A DNA stretch of 64,000 bases, from NCBI RefSeq assembly GCF_932294415.1, contig NC_065535.1:10101282-10165281 (forward strand). Direction: 5' to 3'. Position numbers and translations under genes: made by a program. Within the stretch, counting starts at the first letter, position 1. Each line of letters begins with the position of its first letter. The DNA comes from Quercus robur (taxonomy: Eukaryota; Streptophyta; Magnoliopsida; Fagales; Fagaceae). Shown here piece after piece: positions 38,969 to 50,636 of this stretch. The notes below the pieces were generated by a model. It searched no databases. It was given only the letters and a program-made list of their open reading frames with translations, and had not been told where the DNA came from.

Positions 38969-41900
38969 TCATTTGTGGATATCAGGCACAGGGAGGCCCT
39001 TGATCTGCATCTGCTTGTACATCCATTGCAAGTTCTCCGGGGTCACTTCACCTCCGAGAGAGCGGATAACAGATCCACCACTACATGAGCCAACTTTGCA
39101 GCATTCCTCCAGAGATAACCCTTTTACCAATCCATATATAAACCCACTTGCAAATAGATCACCTGCTCCAGTGGCATCAATTGCCTTTGACTCCCCGATG
39201 GCTGGAACTTGTACAATCTGACAGTAAAATTTTATACATAATATTAATCATCCATATGAAACTTTGTATTTAGAGTACACCTTTTTTATCATTAGTATTG
39301 GTGCTAAGTCTTATATTTTTTATGAGGCACGCTTTAACAAAGCTTTTAAAAGCTTAAAGTGTCCTCCAATGTACGGATGCGCAAACGAATAAAAAATAAA
39401 TAAAGAAAAGGAAATCATACGAGTGATTGTATATATGGGGATGTTGAAATTTTCAAGGACAGGCATCCATCAAGCCATAAGTCTTAGAACAATTTGATGG
39501 GGGGTTATTTGAAAATTAAGCTATGTAGTGTACATTTCCAGAGATTATCAAGCTTCTCCAGAAGGAAAAAATGCCATTTTAATAGAGTACTCAAATCCTC
39601 AAATTTCTAATGCAGCATCTTACTAACCTCTTTGCCATGCTTAGCAATGCATCCATTAGGGCCTAATGTCACCACAGCCCATTGGCAGTGTTTGGCCAGA
39701 AATTCAAGCGCAACTTCAGGATTAGCATTTTGTTCACCCCTACAAAAATTGTAGGAGAAATTTACACCACCTACTAGAGAATTGTAAATATTCTAAGAGA
39801 AGAAAAAATAGTTAACAAATGAAGAGTCTGGAAGATCGACTATTTTATCAAAAACTATCTTAACATGCTAACTTTATAAAGAGATTACAGTCACCTTAGC
39901 AGCTCTGTTGCTTCATCCTCATTGGCAAAGCAGAGGTCTATGTCCCCTGACTCAAGTAACTCTAGAAGAGGTTTTTTAAAGTTCCGAATCATCTGTCCAC
40001 ATTTAAAGACTGTATAAGATAATACAATTGTCCTGAAAATTTTTGGCATAGAAAAACACAATAAGAGAGGGCAGGGGGGTGGGGAAGAAAAGGGAGAAAA
40101 GAATTTCAGAATGTATATCACTGCATGCATCAATCATACTTGAGATATGAACTTAGTCAATTCCATGCACAAAGTGATTCTTGCAATGAATATTTAGTGT
40201 TATAAAAATTTGTTTCAATTATTCCTACTGGTGATACATCATTTTCAGTCACAAAATAATCCACTTAAAACATTGCCTTTCGTGATGTTGGAACTCAGAT
40301 ATTGAAAACCAAACTAAAATAATTTGAAATTAGATGTATAAAATATACCTCAAAACTGGCCAAATCCATTGACACAAACAGACCTTCCTGTTTGGCAATC
40401 TTTATAGCTGCTTGAATAACTTCCACATTGAATATCCCAAATCTCAACAACAACCACTGCCCCCCCAAAAAAAAGAGAAAAAGAAAAAAAGCATTAGCAA
40501 TAAAATTTATAGGAAGTCTCAACATATCACCAACATATTATCTAAGGAACAGGACAAAAGAACCAACAAAGCCAGTGGTGGCTCTAGGAATTTTTCTTAG
40601 GGTGTTCCTTAAGAAGTATAAATTATACAATCTAATAAAAAGAAAAATTCATTATCAATGCTACAAGTTACATCTCTTTCAATGTACACAACCAAACAAT
40701 CATTCATATACTGAATGTAGAACAAATTATGGAGCAAAATTTAATTTTATTGGCATAAAAAAAACAGAGGGTGTTCTCAAAATTTTTTTTTTAAGGGTAG
40801 ACAAATAAAATTTTTAAATTATTATATATTAAAAAAAAAAATTTCAGGTCAGGGTGGTCCTGGGACCACCCTGGCCTTAAGGTGGGGCCGCCCCTAAACA
40901 GAGCTAGTTTGTGGAAGGAATGACATTATCTATATTACAAGGAGTTATTTTCAGATAAGAAACAATAGTATCTGTATTGTTATACACTATAGCTGGGGTA
41001 TAAATTTAGTCAACTATTCTATGAGTGAATGAAGTATATGAACTATTATTATACGAAGAATAACAGCAATAATGTAGGAAAAAAGCAAAAAGAAAGAGAA
41101 AAATGCTATTGGAATCTGGTTCTTATTCTAGAGGACCTTGGAGCCCTTGAAATCGTCTCTGGTCAAGTCATCCGCCTGAAAGACAATAAAGATCACAAGT
41201 GTTATTATTTTATATTAGCATAGGGATATTCTTGTAATTTTTCATATAACTTTAATATATATATATTCACTAAAAGGCGAGGGACCGACTGATAAATTCC
41301 TAAACCTTTTTCTCAAATCTCTCTCTCTCTCTCTTTTTAACTCCAATACCTCATATTTACAACTTAACTATTAGCTTAAATATTAGGAAGTCCTTCAGAT
41401 TTGTGAGAAACTGTTTTATCTTAAAATGGAAAAAGACATATCGACACACCCTGCACACCCTGAGACATATGCATACAGAGAGATGTAAAGAAGCATTCAC
41501 ATGAATGCTTGTAGCTTATCTCATTAAGAAGCATCCTTAAATTTTGGGACATAACATAGTGTAACATGTACACACGCACCAAAAAAAGAAAAAGAAAAAA
41601 AAGCACGGCACCTGAACTTTCACAGCATTGGAGAGACACGGCCGCATGGTACGGTTACCCAAATCATCAACCAAGCAAACACACTGCGCCATACAAATAT
41701 ACATAACGAAAGTTTCAGCATCTAACATTAAGAAATCAACGAAAAAAAATAAACATTCAAATTCACGGAATTAGAAACTCGAAGCTTACCTGACCTGTGG
41801 GTCCATTCTTCATCCTCAACCTCGAGAGGTTCACACCATTAGAGCTCATGTTACTCACAAACAATTGACCTTGCTCGTTATCCCCATATGCCCCAATTAT

Positions 41901-42533
41901 TCCACACGACACTCCAAAGCCCGCACTTAGTCCCCTAACAGTATTGGCAATACTGCCCCCAGCCAACATCTTCATCACCAACTGATCATCCGGGGACATT
42001 TGAAAATGGCTTTTCACATCACTCTTTATGGCCAATTGTTCGTTAGGCGACCCGTTAATATGGGTTTTCACCTTACTCCATATCAGCTCAAGCTCATCAA
42101 TTGCAACCTAAAGACATAATAATTAGATAAATATAAAGCTTTAAAGTACAAACAATTGATCAAAACCTTGTACACAAAAACCACAGTTTTACCCAAGTTG
42201 TCATGGTATTAATCAACTAAATTAAAACCATATAAACAAAGCATTAAAAACATAATTACATAGAGTGACAACTGGGACCCAATAATCCTGATATTTCAGA
42301 GCCTGCAAATTAGCACAGAAAACTTGAAAATTGAGCAAATTAAAGCGAAGAAATATTTAGATAAAGAGAGAAAGTACGGGAAAAGAGCCACCGCGGTCGC
42401 CGGGGACTTGATCGAGCAAAGACCAATCGACGCGAGCCACGTGGTCAATGAGGGCGGCGGGTTGGAGGCCGAGGATGAGAGGAGGAGGAGGAGCGGTGGC
42501 CTCGTTATTGCTGAGGAAGGGTTCTGCTCCCAT
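38969..42533 (-). CDS. PfkB-family carbohydrate/nucleoside kinase
   Basis: An ATP-dependent kinase of the ribokinase/PfkB (adenosine kinase-like) fold. Substrate unknown. Eight exons on the minus strand: 42533-42378, 42107-41790, 41693 is not used; exon 3 is 41683-41612, then 41175-41137, 40456-40349, 39992-39895, 39739-39628 and 39217-38969. They total 1152 nt, 383 aa. The N-terminus MGAEPFLSNNEATAPPPPLI leads into LGLQPAALIDHVARVDWSLL. AGGSIANTVRGLSAGFG is the first PfkB signature. DLCFANEDEATELL follows, then the second signature DATGAGDLFASGF with the catalytic Asp of GAGD. The C-terminus is KGLPVPDIHK. The start Met is the only one before the conserved LGLQPAA. The sequence resembles the Arabidopsis At1g19600-type PfkB proteins (from memory). 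Exon 5 has an odd acceptor with seven G before CAG. A DNA transposon lies in the intron between exons 4 and 5. Confidence 0.94.
40573..40896. mobile_element. hAT-like non-autonomous element in the kinase intron
   Basis: A 324-bp element starts CAGTGGTGGCTCTAGG and ends GGTGGGGCCGCCCCTA (inverted ends imperfect). It sits between 8-bp duplications AACAAAGC (40565-40572) and AACAGAGC (40897-40904), 7 of 8 matching. The right part holds a palindromic block, GGTGGTCCTGGGACCACC. CAGTGGCGG-type ends with 8-bp duplications suit hAT elements. Confidence 0.65.
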
Positions 42534-42858
42534 TTTTTAGACCGACCAAACCAAAAGTGTTGGAGTTCTCTTAGTGTTGTTGTCGCCCCACCTCGTCCTC
42601 TTTCACTCTCACATTGCTTCTATTATATAGAGAGACTTGTTTGTTGTTACTTGCAGCGGCACGAAACTTATGCTTCTCTCTCATTTTAATTAAAGTAGAA
42701 TTTTAAATTTCTTTAATTAAATTATATTAATAATTGATAAATCACCAAAAAAAAAAAAAAAACTTTTTATAATAGAATTTTAGTCAAACTGTAATTTTAT
42801 ATTTCTTAAAACTTAGGTGTTTTATTAATTAATAAATTACTATCTTTACATGTAACGG
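42534..42858 (-). promoter_or_regulatory. upstream region of the PfkB kinase gene
   Basis: Directly upstream of the minus-strand start. The part from 42534 to about 42680 is GC-richer and pyrimidine-mixed and probably holds the 5' UTR. TATATAG (42625-42631 on +, CTATATA on the gene strand) may be the TATA box, about 95 bp upstream of the start. Beyond 42690 it is plain AT-rich DNA. Confidence 0.35.
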
Positions 42859-43050
42859 TAGAATTTAGCTTATCTCCAGTACTTTTTTAACTAGATATAA
42901 ACATGTTTTTTTGTTTTAAATATATATTATACAATAAAGTGGTAGTAAGTTTTAATCTCCATATTTTATTAGTGGATGATGTGGCAATTCCTCATTAAAA
43001 CAAAAGAAGATTCATTTTTAAAAAGTACCGGAGGTAAACTAAACTCTAAC
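42859..43050. mobile_element. short MITE-like inverted-repeat element
   Basis: The left end AGAATTTAGCTTATCTCCAG (followed by TACTTTTTTAA) is the imperfect reverse complement of the right end at about 43016-43050 (AAGTACCGGAGGTAAACTAA, then ACTCT). This gives terminal repeats of about 30 bp on a ~190-bp element. I could not fix a target duplication. Confidence 0.55.
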
Positions 43051-43974
43051 CAATAACCATAGCATTTTGTTACTAATTCTAATATGGGCCCCCATTGATT
43101 ATAAAATTCAGAGTACTAAAAATATGTTGTGGGGGTAGTATTATTATTTTGATAAGATTTAGTTTAAAATAAAATGGGAAATATTAACATATACTCTAAA
43201 GACATTTGTTTAAGAACTATTTTTTAAAATATTTTATGACAAAATAATAAAACAATTAATTTTATTGACAGTTTTTTATATTTCTCATAAAATTGGTTTT
43301 AAAACTTTCTTAATATGATTTATTAACAATTGCCCTAAGGACATTTGTTAACGAAAAATTCTTAAATACGCTCGAAACATGAAGTCATGGTACTTTCTCC
43401 TCTCATATTTTTGATAAAACACTATCATGAATTTAATAAATAAACCCTCCATGAATGTGAGCGAGGAGCGGTCTTCTCCAGCCCGGTGTACTAAGAATTA
43501 GTCTCTGACAACATGACCCACATAAAATAAACTAAAGAAGATAAGAAAGAAGACAAATTGATTGTGAATAACGCCTTTTTTATATTTTATCCCCCTGGCC
43601 CAAGAGAGCACGTTGTAAGGCTATGAGGGATTTTGGTCCGATGGTGTTGCACGGCAGCATCGGCTTTAGTTTAGAAGGTTAGTGTATTTTTTACAGTATT
43701 ACGTAATAGGATGCTTATTATAATATTATTCCTCATCTGATTTTTATGAAAACCCCTGTGCCTCAATTGGCTACATAAATCTGCGCATACTCTAATTTTT
43801 AGAAAAAAATTCTTAAATATGAAATTTGATAATTGATAATGGTAATTATAATTATAGGTATTTATTATGATAATTATTTTTAATAGATATATGTCATAAT
43901 AATTAATAGATTTAGTATTTATTATGATATTTACTAATATATAATTATAGTAATTATTAGTAGATATTTATTAT
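43051..43974. other. gene-free AT-rich stretch
   Basis: No gene recognised. ATTATGATA-type short repeats are at 43860-43960, just before the LTR. Confidence 0.5.
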
Positions 43975-44774
43975 TGTGGGGGTTAAAAACCACTATTCTA
44001 AGTGTATAGGAACTATCTAAGGGGTAGTGTTGAGATGACAATCACAATTTATTTATCTAAAATATGTAGGGGAAAAACTCCATAATAGGAAGCTCAAACA
44101 ATTGATTTAACTAACACAACTTATATTTCAATTGAAAATTGCACATTACAATAGGGAAAATTCTCTTTCCCGTGGTATTCCTCTGTGACAGATTGAAATT
44201 TCTCTCTTTATTTCTCTTTATTCCTTTCTATCTCTTTTTTCTAATCCCCCTCTATTTGCTAGTTCCCCTCTACCCTTATCCTCCTAGCTGTCCTGTCTCC
44301 AATCGGATTCTCAGGAATATTTTTCATATTCTTTATTGGGTTTCCTCCCTTCCTTATTTTGGAACATGATTTTTGGGGGTGTTTCTATTGTTTAGGTTGT
44401 CCCATATGTATTCAATGCAGCAAAGGTTAGGTGGAGGGCTCCTCATTAATGCAGAGGCAGAGATCGTTGCCATTATTATCTGTCTGGAGGGTTTCCTGGG
44501 GTTAAATGTACCAATTGTGGGCATGCCATGGATTATCCATGTTTGTTACCTCGAATGAGATTTTGCTCAATGTAGTTTATTGTCAACTTCACGGGAATGG
44601 TCTATAAGGATTCCCTTTTCCTCCTAGATGTACTGGTTGGTCTTATTCCACTCCACAAGGTCTTCTAAGCTATTGAGTCTTACCTTAAGCAGATGGGTCT
44701 AGCCCATTCAACTCCACGGGTTCTAGTAGGTATTTGGGCCTCAGGCCAGGTGAAAACTCTTTCCATTCCCCACA
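43975..44774 (+). mobile_element. probable solo LTR (fourth family)
   Basis: An 800-bp segment starts TGTGGGGGTTAAAAACCAC and ends TTCCATTCCCCACA, with TG...CA ends and short inverted TGTGGGG/CCCCACA termini. The flanks ATTAT and ATGAT match at 4 of 5 positions. No internal region or partner LTR is seen. Base composition shifts at both ends. It is less certain than the three with perfect duplications. Confidence 0.6.
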
Positions 44775-45417
44775 ATGATAATTGTGATTGTATATGAAAA
44801 TATGTATTCTATGAATAGAAATAAGTTATCTCATTTTTTGTATTTCATTTTATGTTCCATCAATTATGGTATATTAGCATGTAACTCATGTAAACACATG
44901 GATGCATTTAATTTTTTTTTAAAAAAATTATTAAAAAATATAAATAATTAGTCAATTTTTTTTTTAAAATAGCATGTAACACGACATATACATATATATT
45001 TAAAATTAAACACAATTTTTATCATAAAAATATAAAATAATTAGTCAAATTATTTATAAAAAAAAAAGTAAACGTAATTAGTCACATATTAAAATTCTTA
45101 CCTAAATTTAATACTACTTATGATCATTTTTCTTTCTAATTTTTAATAAGATAGAACGTGTAATGATTTTTGTTATGTGGTGATTTTTATTGAGTATATG
45201 TGATTTGTTTTATTTATTTATTTATTTTATAGTTCATTAATATTAGATTCTTAGTATTTTGGCAATAACTCACTTGGTACAAATATTAAAAAATTTAAGT
45301 AGACACATGACACAAATTTAAGTGGATAATTATGATGTGGTCTTCACATAAATTTAGACTTACAGCGTAAAATTAGATTCTAATTTCAAATTCTAATTGA
45401 ATTTTCTCTGAGTTTTA

Positions 45418-45459
<42 letters not shown>

Positions 45460-46384
45460 TGTGTCATGTGTGATTTTTCTCCCACCTTTTAAACTTTGAG
45501 TAATTTATAAGAAAAGTAAAAAAAATATGTGACAAGTTTTGATTAACATACTATGATGGTTTAAGTATAGAATAGAATTATGGGTTCCAATTAACTCTAC
45601 TAGTAAAGACTCTTGTTTTCGAATAAGAAATTTGAGGTTCAATTCCTATCTACACAAAAAATAATTGGTGTTTTGATATAATAATAAAGAGTAATAATTA
45701 GAAGCTAATGCCATATGTTAAAAGATTAATTCTAGTACCACATAAAATATCACAATTTTTGTCATAATTATCTTACGTGGTAGACTGTAATTAATTGTCT
45801 ACCACTTTCGTATGAACTCACTATTTTTTTCTCCATGATAATTATAGCAAAAAATATCTATATATATATGCCGAAAATTAAAGTGGAATGGTGATTTTAG
45901 ACTATAGCCGTATACTTCCAAGGAGACGCTCCAAACATTTGCGAACCCGACAAGATAGAAAAATTTTCGGCGTAGGATTGCTTTGCTATTCTTTGATTTC
46001 TTTTAGCCTTTATGCAAAATAATTTTTGTGCATTCACTCATTGTCTCGGGAACGTTAAGGGCATCATTAGCTTTAGCACTAAAGTTTTCCAATTTCTCTA
46101 AAATATTATTAGTAGATCACAATTTATTGAGTTTTTTGCTACTGCATAGCTCAGGCATTTACCAGTTACCACATCTTCTCACGTGATTTATAGCTTAAAG
46201 CTTCAACCACTACCCTATGGTCCCTATCTATTGTTTATATATAAATGGCAAGTAACATGCAACCCATGATTTTAAATGCAGGCATTATTCCATATTATAA
46301 TACAAAGAGATTATTATAATAAATATAAATAGAAAGTTCATGCTCATTTTTTTTTTTTAAATGGTGGTTGACCCAAAAACGATT
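44775..46384. other. gene-free AT-rich stretch with microsatellite
   Basis: A (TA)n tract of about 18 units lies at 45420-45457, just upstream of the SINE at 45584. No gene recognised. Confidence 0.5.
45584..45724 (+). mobile_element. tRNA-derived SINE (family 1)
   Basis: GGGTTCCAATTAACTCTACTAGTAAAG head and GAGGTTCAATTCC B box, then CTATCTACAC and AATAATTGGTGTTTTGAT, match the family order. The copy is diverged. No clear tail or duplication. Confidence 0.65.
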
Positions 46385-46536
46385 GAGTGTGTGTTTGTAT
46401 AAACGGTTGAAAAATTGAATTTTGAGTATAAAATGAACGTTTGTAAAATAGTTACGAAAAGTTTGTGATTGCAAAACAAAATGAGGATTTTAAAGGCGCT
46501 CATTTAATCTCTCGAAACGCCTAACCAAGTGTACCC
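46385..46536. mobile_element. MITE related to the one in OTC intron 1
   Basis: It starts GAGTGTGTGTTTGTATAAAC and ends CCTAACCAAGTGTACCC, about 152 bp. Size and internal blocks match the 2092-2242 element. No exact target duplication was found. Confidence 0.5.
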
Positions 46537-48067
46537 TAGTAACCATTGAGATTCTATGCCTTGTATAGCTGGATCCAAAAGTATTTCCAAAATGAGATTG
46601 GAATGATCATCAGAATTCAGAAAGCATCAATTTCATCAAATTAAAACATAGAAAAAGTACAACTAATTAACGAAGACAGCTTGGGCCAAAAAACAAAAAA
46701 GAGAGGATATAGATATACGAGAGAGAATGTACAAAAACCCAAAAGACACCAGACTTTCGGTTATGGATTTTTTTAGATATGGATGATTGGTGGGACAAGT
46801 TTTTGTTTCTTTCAACAAGAACCCCAGCTGAAATCACGGAGTATTATGTTTTTAGCTTTCTAAGATTCCGATCTCTCTGCAATTATTGCACAAAAGTTCT
46901 GATAATGGAGTTTATTTATACTATTTCTAAGCTACGCCAGTATTATTTATTTTAGGTCCTTGTTGGTTGGAATAACTTGTACTCACGCTACATTGAGTCT
47001 ACAGCACTTTTCTGTATTCAGTGCAGCTCTCTTCCACTGGATAAATCTAAAAAAACAAGCAAGTGTGCATTAAATATATATATACAATGAAAAGTGAAAA
47101 CATGGGGAAGTAGATACTGTGCATAATTTTGTGGATCCTCATTGGACATGCCTGTAGAGATAAAATTCAAATCAGATAGAGCTTAGACATGGTCTCCTGT
47201 GAAAGCACGAATTCTCCTGTTGGATTAGTTTGCATAAATTTCAAGTAGCAACCCTTTTATTTTTCCTGTGTTGAAAGAACTCTTAAGGATCATTTTTTTG
47301 GGTACATGAACTCTTAAGATCTTAGCATGCAGAACTTGTTTAACTTCTAGCCCCAAGCATGCATGACCATTTTGTTTTATATATAATAAACTTGGGTCAT
47401 TTGCCCACTTGGAAGAAAAGTCCAAAATGTTCATTAGCGTCACTAGGGATTGAGATCTGATGCAATAGCACTTTTGATGCCTAAGATTGAAAGTTAAAAA
47501 CTTTTTAAAATTTTCAAACCATTTTATGATTTTACCTTCTCAACTTTTTCCTCTCACAATTGCATAGTGCAATAGTCCTAGCTAGCTATTGCACCTGATC
47601 TGATCTGGATCCCATTGTCAGTGCAATTTACTTATCCCCAAAGGCACCATCCAACCATTTTCTCACATTGCAAGAAACTACAAACGGACAAGCAACTGAT
47701 ACCAGAGGTTTAATCTGGTTCAATGATATGGGCCAAAAGATGACTGTATTTTATTTTTAATTTATTTCACATATGACACGTGAAATTTGTCCATCTTCCT
47801 TCATAAAGGATATTTCTTAAGGAATAGTTTACTAGAATCATTTGATGCCATTCCGAGATAAACACTGACATTGACATCGTTGCAAAGAAACAAACAGATA
47901 GCAGAACAAACCGCTAATTAACGACAAGAAGAACACGAAAGTAAAGACAAAAGATTAGATGTATTCCAGAAAAATTTGAGGTAACAAACAGAATGTTTCT
48001 TTCAGCCGACTCCTGAGCCTAATCCAGTTTCAAAATCTTAAACTTCACATAGATAAGAAAAGACCAT
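46537..48067. other. gene-free stretch
   Basis: I see no coding region that matches a known family and no mobile-element ends. Nothing is supported here. Confidence 0.45.
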
Positions 48068-48076
48068 CATTCTGTC

Positions 48077-48483
48077 GGGATAGGCTCCCCTCCCGTTTAT
48101 AACTCTCCTGTTTTCTCCGGTTTTAATTTAGATGATTGACACGTAGCACACATAAAATTCAAGGGTTAAAAAACGTCCATGACATATTAAGTTTTCTCTC
48201 TCTCTTTGTTTTGTTTTTTTTTTTTTTTTTTACTCTCTCTTATCTGCCTATTTCGCCAATCAGCAACATCGCCCTCATCCTTTGGTGGATGGTGGCAGTT
48301 TGGATTGAAGCGGTGGTGACATTAATGGCTGAGAGCATCAAGACTCGGCTTGGTGGCAGTGCGAAACTAAACAAGGAGGTCCTCCAGCTGGGTAGATGGG
48401 TATGAGTTGGTTTCTTTGGCATTTGCAGATACTGATTGAATGAATATGGGTTGGGTGCTGTGTATGATTAATGGCTTACAGGT

Positions 48484-48522
<39 letters not shown>

Positions 48523-49238
48523 CAGCCAGTGGTTGCAGAAAATTAGATCAGAGGTGATATGGATTTTTGGAGTGGGACTTTTGATGGGTAGCGAATTTGG
48601 TATGAGCTGGGGTTAGGCCATTGCTAATTTGCTATTGTTGTGGCACGGTGATACAAAGAGAGAAACTGTGTTGAGATTGTTACTTAGAGTCTCATAAGTG
48701 ATTTGCTTTGATCTAGACGTAGGTGTCAGTAACGATGTTGGTCGGAGAAAAAGGCATATTTGGATTTGTCTATTAACAAATTTTTACTTCATTGCAAACA
48801 CTATCATAGGCTAATTGATCTTTTTATTTTCTGGGAAAATAAGAAGTCATAACAATGGGAACTCATGACATCGAAAATTGATGAGATAAAATATAAAATT
48901 CATGTTCTATTTTTTGAGGAAAGGAAGTGAATCCCGCTTCAGTCCAAATTGCCACCGTCCAGAAGTCCACCGTATGTTGAGGATGATGATCTCTGAGAAC
49001 TCTCTTTCTGATAATAAGAGGTTTGGAAAATGAGAGAGCGAGCAAGAGATGTTGAGGATGATGATCTAGGTTAGAGAAAGAGGCAATGAAGAAGAAAAAA
49101 AAAAAAAAAAGTGAGAGAAAAAGCTTAATATGAGGTGAACGTTTTTTAACCCTTGGATTTTATGTGTGCTACATGTCAGTCATCTAAATTAAAATGGGAG
49201 AAAACGGGAGAGTTATAAACGGGAGGGGAGCCTGTCCC
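48077..49238. mobile_element. foldback / Mutator-like non-autonomous element
   Basis: This 1162-bp element has terminal inverted repeats of about 115 bp with only a few mismatches. Each arm reads CTCCCCTCCCGTTTATAACT inward to AAGGGTTAAAAAACGT. Further in, a second inverted match (GGTGGCAGTTTGGATTGAAG against the complement of 48922-48960) extends the palindrome to about 250-300 bp per arm, with T-rich divergent spacers. Flanks are CATTCTGTC (48068-48076) and CATTCTGCA (49239-49247), a 9-bp duplication with 7 matches, as expected of Mutator-like elements. A 46-T run lies at 48487-48532. No transposase is seen. Confidence 0.85.
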
Positions 49239-49247
49239 CATTCTGCA

Positions 49248-50104
49248 CCATCATTTCATTCTTCCCATTTCTATCAGACAACAATATAAGGCTACAATTG
49301 TCACCAAAGATGTTTTTGTCATCCCTAGAATAGTTTACTCACCTTTACTCAATTGTTCTATACGTAACCCATTTCCAATTTGACATTTTTTTTTTGATAA
49401 GTCAATTTGACAGTATCTAATGTTCATCTATTCAAACTATTCTTTTTTGTAAGTTAAAAATTCAAACCTAAGACCTACTGTAAACCCACTTCGCTGCTTC
49501 TCCATCTTAAGCAGAATATGGATTCATCTTTTCAGACAATCAAACTAAAGATTAGTCCCCAAAACCTAACCAGTCATTATGATTGGCAAAGTTTGAACCA
49601 CTCTCTACTTTAACTGTATATAATTTAGCCTTTCAAAACACAATCTAGCATTACTTATAATTAGAGTCTGCAAGCCCGCACTTGGAAAACTACTCAGGGT
49701 AACAACCAATGCTAAGGCTGCATGTAATTGAAAATTATGACTACTATCAAAAGAGTACTGGCAAAAATATGTTGACTGCAAGGAGAAAATATTCTCACAT
49801 CATGTTCTAGAATGATTGGACATTTATAACTACAGATCCAATAAATCAACTCAAAAACAGGTACCTTAAACACAAGGAAAACAAAGCATCAACATACTTG
49901 CTGCTTATGGCATCAGTATCACTAGAAACAGAAAATAGAGATTCCAAAAATCTGCGGGAGGACTAGAGCCATAATTCTACCCTAAGATGTGTCTGGTATT
50001 ATTGGGAAAGAAATTAATCTCTTTTCCAGGTATTTTCTCATAACAACAGATGTTCCTTGATGTTGAATTTCAATATCTGAACTGAAGAAAAACTTACTAA
50101 AATC
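49248..50104. other. intergenic / 3' flank of the gamma-CA gene
   Basis: No gene recognised. The end near 50105 should hold the 3' UTR of the minus-strand gamma-CA gene. Confidence 0.4.
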
Positions 50105-50605
50105 TCAATTTTGCGAAGGCTTTGGTGCTTTATCTGGTAGGATATTATCTGGGAGAATAAGTTCAGGGGGAGTTTCACGAACAACACCCAGCATAGAGTC
50201 ATAGTCCTCATCCCGACGAGCAAACTTCTTGCGGAGAAGCTTCTCAAGCTCGATCTCATCAAAAGGCTTTGCATTCTCAGCTGCATGGACCTGTGCAAGG
50301 TTTGTATAATTGGTGGCTGACTGGGAAATGAAGGCTATCTCTTCATCAGTGAGCTTTCTCAGGAACTTTGCTGGATTGCCTCCCCATACCTGTGATTTGT
50401 ATTTTATATATATCAAATAAGCATTCACTAATCATCTGTCAAAGCTAAGCATCGGTTCCTAATCTAACATTTGAGAGCTGTTCACACATCAGAATGGACT
50501 AAATTGGCCTTACATTATATATCAAATCCAACATCCCAACTAGGGAATCCTTAAGGAAGAATTTTGGGACTGAAGGCACAAGACAGAAGTCTCTCTCTCA
50601 TCTCT

Positions 50606-50636
<31 letters not shown>

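Noticed and set aside
42324-42689. Plus-strand open frame over kinase exon 1
   Set aside because: It is antisense to the conserved N-terminus of the kinase, which fits splice phase and family sequence.
47225-47443. Minus-strand 72-codon open frame in a gene-free stretch
   Set aside because: No family resemblance, AT-rich composition, and no flanking exons in frame.
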